Shown: positions 61,925 to 64,000 of the stretch, in pieces
How positions within the stretch are numbered: position 1 is the first letter of the stretch
How the letters are laid out: every line of letters begins with the position of its first letter
Source of the DNA: Bacillota bacterium
GTDB lineage: Bacteria > Bacillota > Clostridia > Lachnospirales > Lachnospiraceae
Assembly: GCA_023441965.1 (NCBI GenBank)
Contig: JAEZNB010000012.1
Coordinates: 186,001-250,000 of the forward strand
Length of the DNA: 64,000 nt
Direction: 5' to 3'
The notes under the pieces: generated by a model
The model's database searches: none
What the model saw: only the letters and a program-made list of their open reading frames with translations
What the model was told of the DNA's origin: nothing
Made by a program: the position numbers and the translations under genes

Positions 61925-62764
61925 TTATTTTTCCTCTTTGATCATTTCTTTGATTTCTCTGGCCTTGGATTTTATCCGCTCATTGGAATCCCTTGCGATC
62001 AGCACCTTGGAGATCCAGCGGCTTGCCTCGTCGTATCTCTTGAGCTTTCTAGCCAGATCAGCAGCCAGAAGAGTAATTGTATTTTCATCCATTCCGCACA
62101 TGGGGAAGGTCTCCTTACTAAAGGCCTCTATAAAGCCCTCGTAAGCTTTGGAGAGGAACTCCAGCTCTTCCTTCACCAGGTTCTCCATGACAACCGCATA
62201 ATCCGCTGTGTCCTTGGGCAGGTTCTCTGCCTTACCTCGAATCAGCCACGCGGTCTTCAGACAGGTATAGGCCCGCTCCGAGGTTTTCGACTTCTTCACA
62301 ATCGCATTCACCAGCGCCAGCTTATGTCGGGTAATTGCATCATCATAGGTAAGGATATTCCCTGTTTCCTTCACACCGTGGAAGGAGGCAGAAATATTCT
62401 TCTTAATTAAGGAAGCCTGAGTATTGGTCACATATTTGAAAAAGCGGCTCAATGCTGTATATCCGCAGAAGGGACAGAGAATCGCATCATATTTCAGAGG
62501 ATCCGCCAACTGATACCTGGGTCGAAGGTCTGTGTCTAAGGAAAGGAGCTTGACCTTACCTGACTTAACCATCTTTGCTTTGAATTCCTTGTCACAAACA
62601 GGGCAGATGTGGGTTTTGTCAAATATAATATCTTCCTCGGAAAAAGAAGCTTTTGCTTCCGCAGCAGGTTCCTTGCTCTCTTCCTTCTCTTTCTCATCAT
62701 ATACATTAATCTCAGACAGGTTGCTAAGCCCGAATTGTTCCAATCCGGAAAATAAATTCGCCAT
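61925..62764 (-). CDS. DUF2225 family protein
   Basis: A 279-residue protein with the DUF2225 zinc-ribbon-like opening: HICPVCDKEFKAKMVKSGKVKLLSLDTDLRPRYQ, followed by YDAILCPFCGYTALSRFF, giving two CxxC pairs. The C-terminal half is helical and TPR-like (AYTCLKTAWLIRGKAENLP, SKAYEGFIEAFSKETFP, RWISKVL). Function is unknown. It lies between glnS and the DUF6062 gene on the same strand, and its TAA abuts the TTG start of the latter. Confidence 0.85.
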   Translation of the reverse strand: MANLFSGLEQFGLSNLSEINVYDEKEKEESKEPAAEAKASFSEEDIIFDKTHICPVCDKEFKAKMVKSGKVKLLSLDTDLRPRYQLADPLKYDAILCPFCGYTALSRFFKYVTNTQASLIKKNISASFHGVKETGNILTYDDAITRHKLALVNAIVKKSKTSERAYTCLKTAWLIRGKAENLPKDTADYAVVMENLVKEELEFLSKAYEGFIEAFSKETFPMCGMDENTITLLAADLARKLKRYDEASRWISKVLIARDSNERIKSKAREIKEMIKEEK

Positions 62765-62821
62765 AATCTATCCCCCATTTCTGAATTTTCTTAAACGTGC
62801 TTTTCTCTTCTTTCCATGTAA

Positions 62822-64000
62822 CTATTCGGGTTTATAAGAGCTTTTCAGCGATACAATGCGGTTATATACCGGGTTCTCCGCAGTAGAATCCTTACTGTCC
62901 AAACAGAAGTAGCCCTGTCTTAAGAACTGATATCTGGCAGGCGGTAAGGCTCCTGCCGTACTGGGCTCCAGATAGCAATTCTTCAATATCGTTATGGAGT
63001 TGGGATTGAGGTTCAGACTGCCATCCTCATTATATACACCCTTTTCCTCGTCCACGATGTTCTCATAAAGGCGAACCTCTGCTTTGATTGCTGTCTCAGC
63101 AGCAACCCAGTGGATGGTACCCTTAACCTTTCTGGCATTAAAACCTGATCCGCTCTTGGTCTCCGGGTCGTAGGTACAATGTATCTCTGTCACCTTCCCG
63201 TTATCATCCGTCTGATAGCTTACACAGGTGACAAAATATGCATTCATCAGTCTCACTTCGTTGCCGGGGAAGAGCCGGAAATACTTCTTCGGAGGTTCGA
63301 TCATGAAATCTTCTCTATCAATATATAAGACCTTGCCAAAGGGTACCTGTCTGACACCCATGGCTTCATTCTCCTGGTTATTGGGTGCTTCCAGATACTC
63401 AATCTGTCCTTCCGGATAATTATCTATAATCAGCTTAATGGGATCCAGTACTGCCATGACTCTGGGAGCCTTAAGCTTCAGATCCTCTCTGATGCAGTAC
63501 TCCAGCATGGCATAATCCACGGAGCTTTGACTCTTGGATACACCGACCAGTTCCATAAACATCTGAAGTGATTCCGGCGTGAAGCCCCTTCTTCTTAAGG
63601 CATTGATGGATACCAGCCTGGGATCATCCCAGCCATCCACGATGCCTTCCTCCACGAGCTTCTTGATATAACGCTTGCCGGTGATCACATTGGTCAGATA
63701 CATCTTGGCAAATTCTATCTGCTTGGGAGGGCACTCATATTCCAGCTCATTTACCACCCAGTCGTATAAGGGACGGTGGTCTTCAAATTCCAGGGTGCAG
63801 ATAGAATGCGTCACTCCCTCGATTGCATCCTCAATCGGATGAGCAAAATCATACATGGGGTAGATGCACCACTTATCCCCTGTATTGTGGTGAGAAATCT
63901 TGGCAACGCGGTAGATGACCGGATCTCTCATATTCATATTGGGAGAAGCCATATCGATCTTGGCTCGGAGGACCATGGACCCGTCCTCATATTTGCCTGC
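62822..64000 (-). CDS. glnS: Glutaminyl-tRNA synthetase, C-terminal part (cut by window edge)
   Basis: The reading frame runs off the window at 64000; 393 codons are visible, so about 160-170 N-terminal residues including the HIGH motif lie outside. [66 protein letters not shown] and [24 protein letters not shown] are typical of GlnRS. The C-terminal anticodon-binding beta-barrels are complete. The KMSKS equivalent reads [12 protein letters not shown] where most GlnRS have a LSKR sequence; the lysine-arginine is kept. GlnRS in place of a Gat-only route indicates direct charging of tRNA-Gln. Confidence 0.93.
   Translation of the reverse strand, partial: AGKYEDGSMVLRAKIDMASPNMNMRDPVIYRVAKISHHNTGDKWCIYPMYDFAHPIEDAIEGVTHSICTLEFEDHRPLYDWVVNELEYECPPKQIEFAKMYLTNVITGKRYIKKLVEEGIVDGWDDPRLVSINALRRRGFTPESLQMFMELVGVSKSQSSVDYAMLEYCIREDLKLKAPRVMAVLDPIKLIIDNYPEGQIEYLEAPNNQENEAMGVRQVPFGKVLYIDREDFMIEPPKKYFRLFPGNEVRLMNAYFVTCVSYQTDDNGKVTEIHCTYDPETKSGSGFNARKVKGTIHWVAAETAIKAEVRLYENIVDEEKGVYNEDGSLNLNPNSITILKNCYLEPSTAGALPPARYQFLRQGYFCLDSKDSTAENPVYNRIVSLKSSYKPE

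Overview
The window looks like chromosome of an anaerobic, spore-forming, plant-fibre-using Firmicute, most likely a member of the Lachnospiraceae or a close clostridial relative. Support comes from strong AGGAGG-type ribosome sites, an alpha/beta small acid-soluble spore protein, two SleC-type spore cortex-lytic enzymes, AddAB in place of RecBCD, CIRCE-controlled groESL, glutaminyl-tRNA synthetase of the clostridial type, and scattered xylan genes (GH10 xylanase lipoprotein, GH8 exo-oligoxylanase, GH94 phosphorylase, xylulokinase, ROK regulator). I see no prophage, insertion sequence, CRISPR array, tRNA or rRNA. Most genes are core or metabolic; the novelty is mainly between genes.

Layout. 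1-3.5 kb: LysR regulator, dut and an acetyltransferase, a zinc-ribbon membrane protein, a small HMA-fold protein. 3.5-7.5 kb: purine genes purC, purF, purB behind one promoter with a palindrome in its spacer. 7.5-12.4 kb: a surface-polymer pair (acyltransferase, GT2-TagF fusion) divergent from an anion permease. 12.5-18.2 kb: GH8-GH94 oligosaccharide operon, hslO, a methyltransferase. 18.5-24.1 kb: a LivKHMGF-type ABC importer followed by an L-2-amino-thiazoline-4-carboxylate (ATC) hydrolase-family gene; its leader carries a tiny ORF ending Cys-Cys-Cys-stop. 24.2-29 kb: xylB, ROK repressor, spore protein, GH10 xylanase. 29-40.1 kb: addBA, a small membrane protein, DegV, nadE. 40.2-44.8 kb: a structured non-coding RNA, a two-component system, a secreted Ig-like protein, a glyoxalase. 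45-52.5 kb: carAB with a long hairpin-bearing leader, and tandem sleC genes. 52.5-57 kb: a polysaccharide deacetylase and a TPP-riboswitch-controlled thiamine-precursor ABC operon. 57.3-64 kb: an SGNH esterase, tandem repeats, groESL, two cysteine-rich DUF proteins and the 3' part of glnS.

How genes work together. The GH10 enzyme would cut xylan outside the cell, Rex (GH8) would trim imported oligosaccharides to xylose, and XylB would phosphorylate xylulose; the GH94 enzyme would phosphorolyse a beta-linked disaccharide. No xylose isomerase is visible here. The thi operon reads as riboswitch-gated import of a thiamine pyrimidine precursor.

The most promising undescribed unit is the putative cysteine-sensing leader (MRKKNTKRCCC) in front of the Liv-type transporter and ATC hydrolase-like gene. 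It suggests a cysteine-responsive scavenging operon for a cysteine precursor. Next are a roughly 230-nt minus-strand structured RNA with an extended -10 promoter, and two copies, in opposite orientation, of a roughly 215-bp polar palindromic element with compensatory stem changes.
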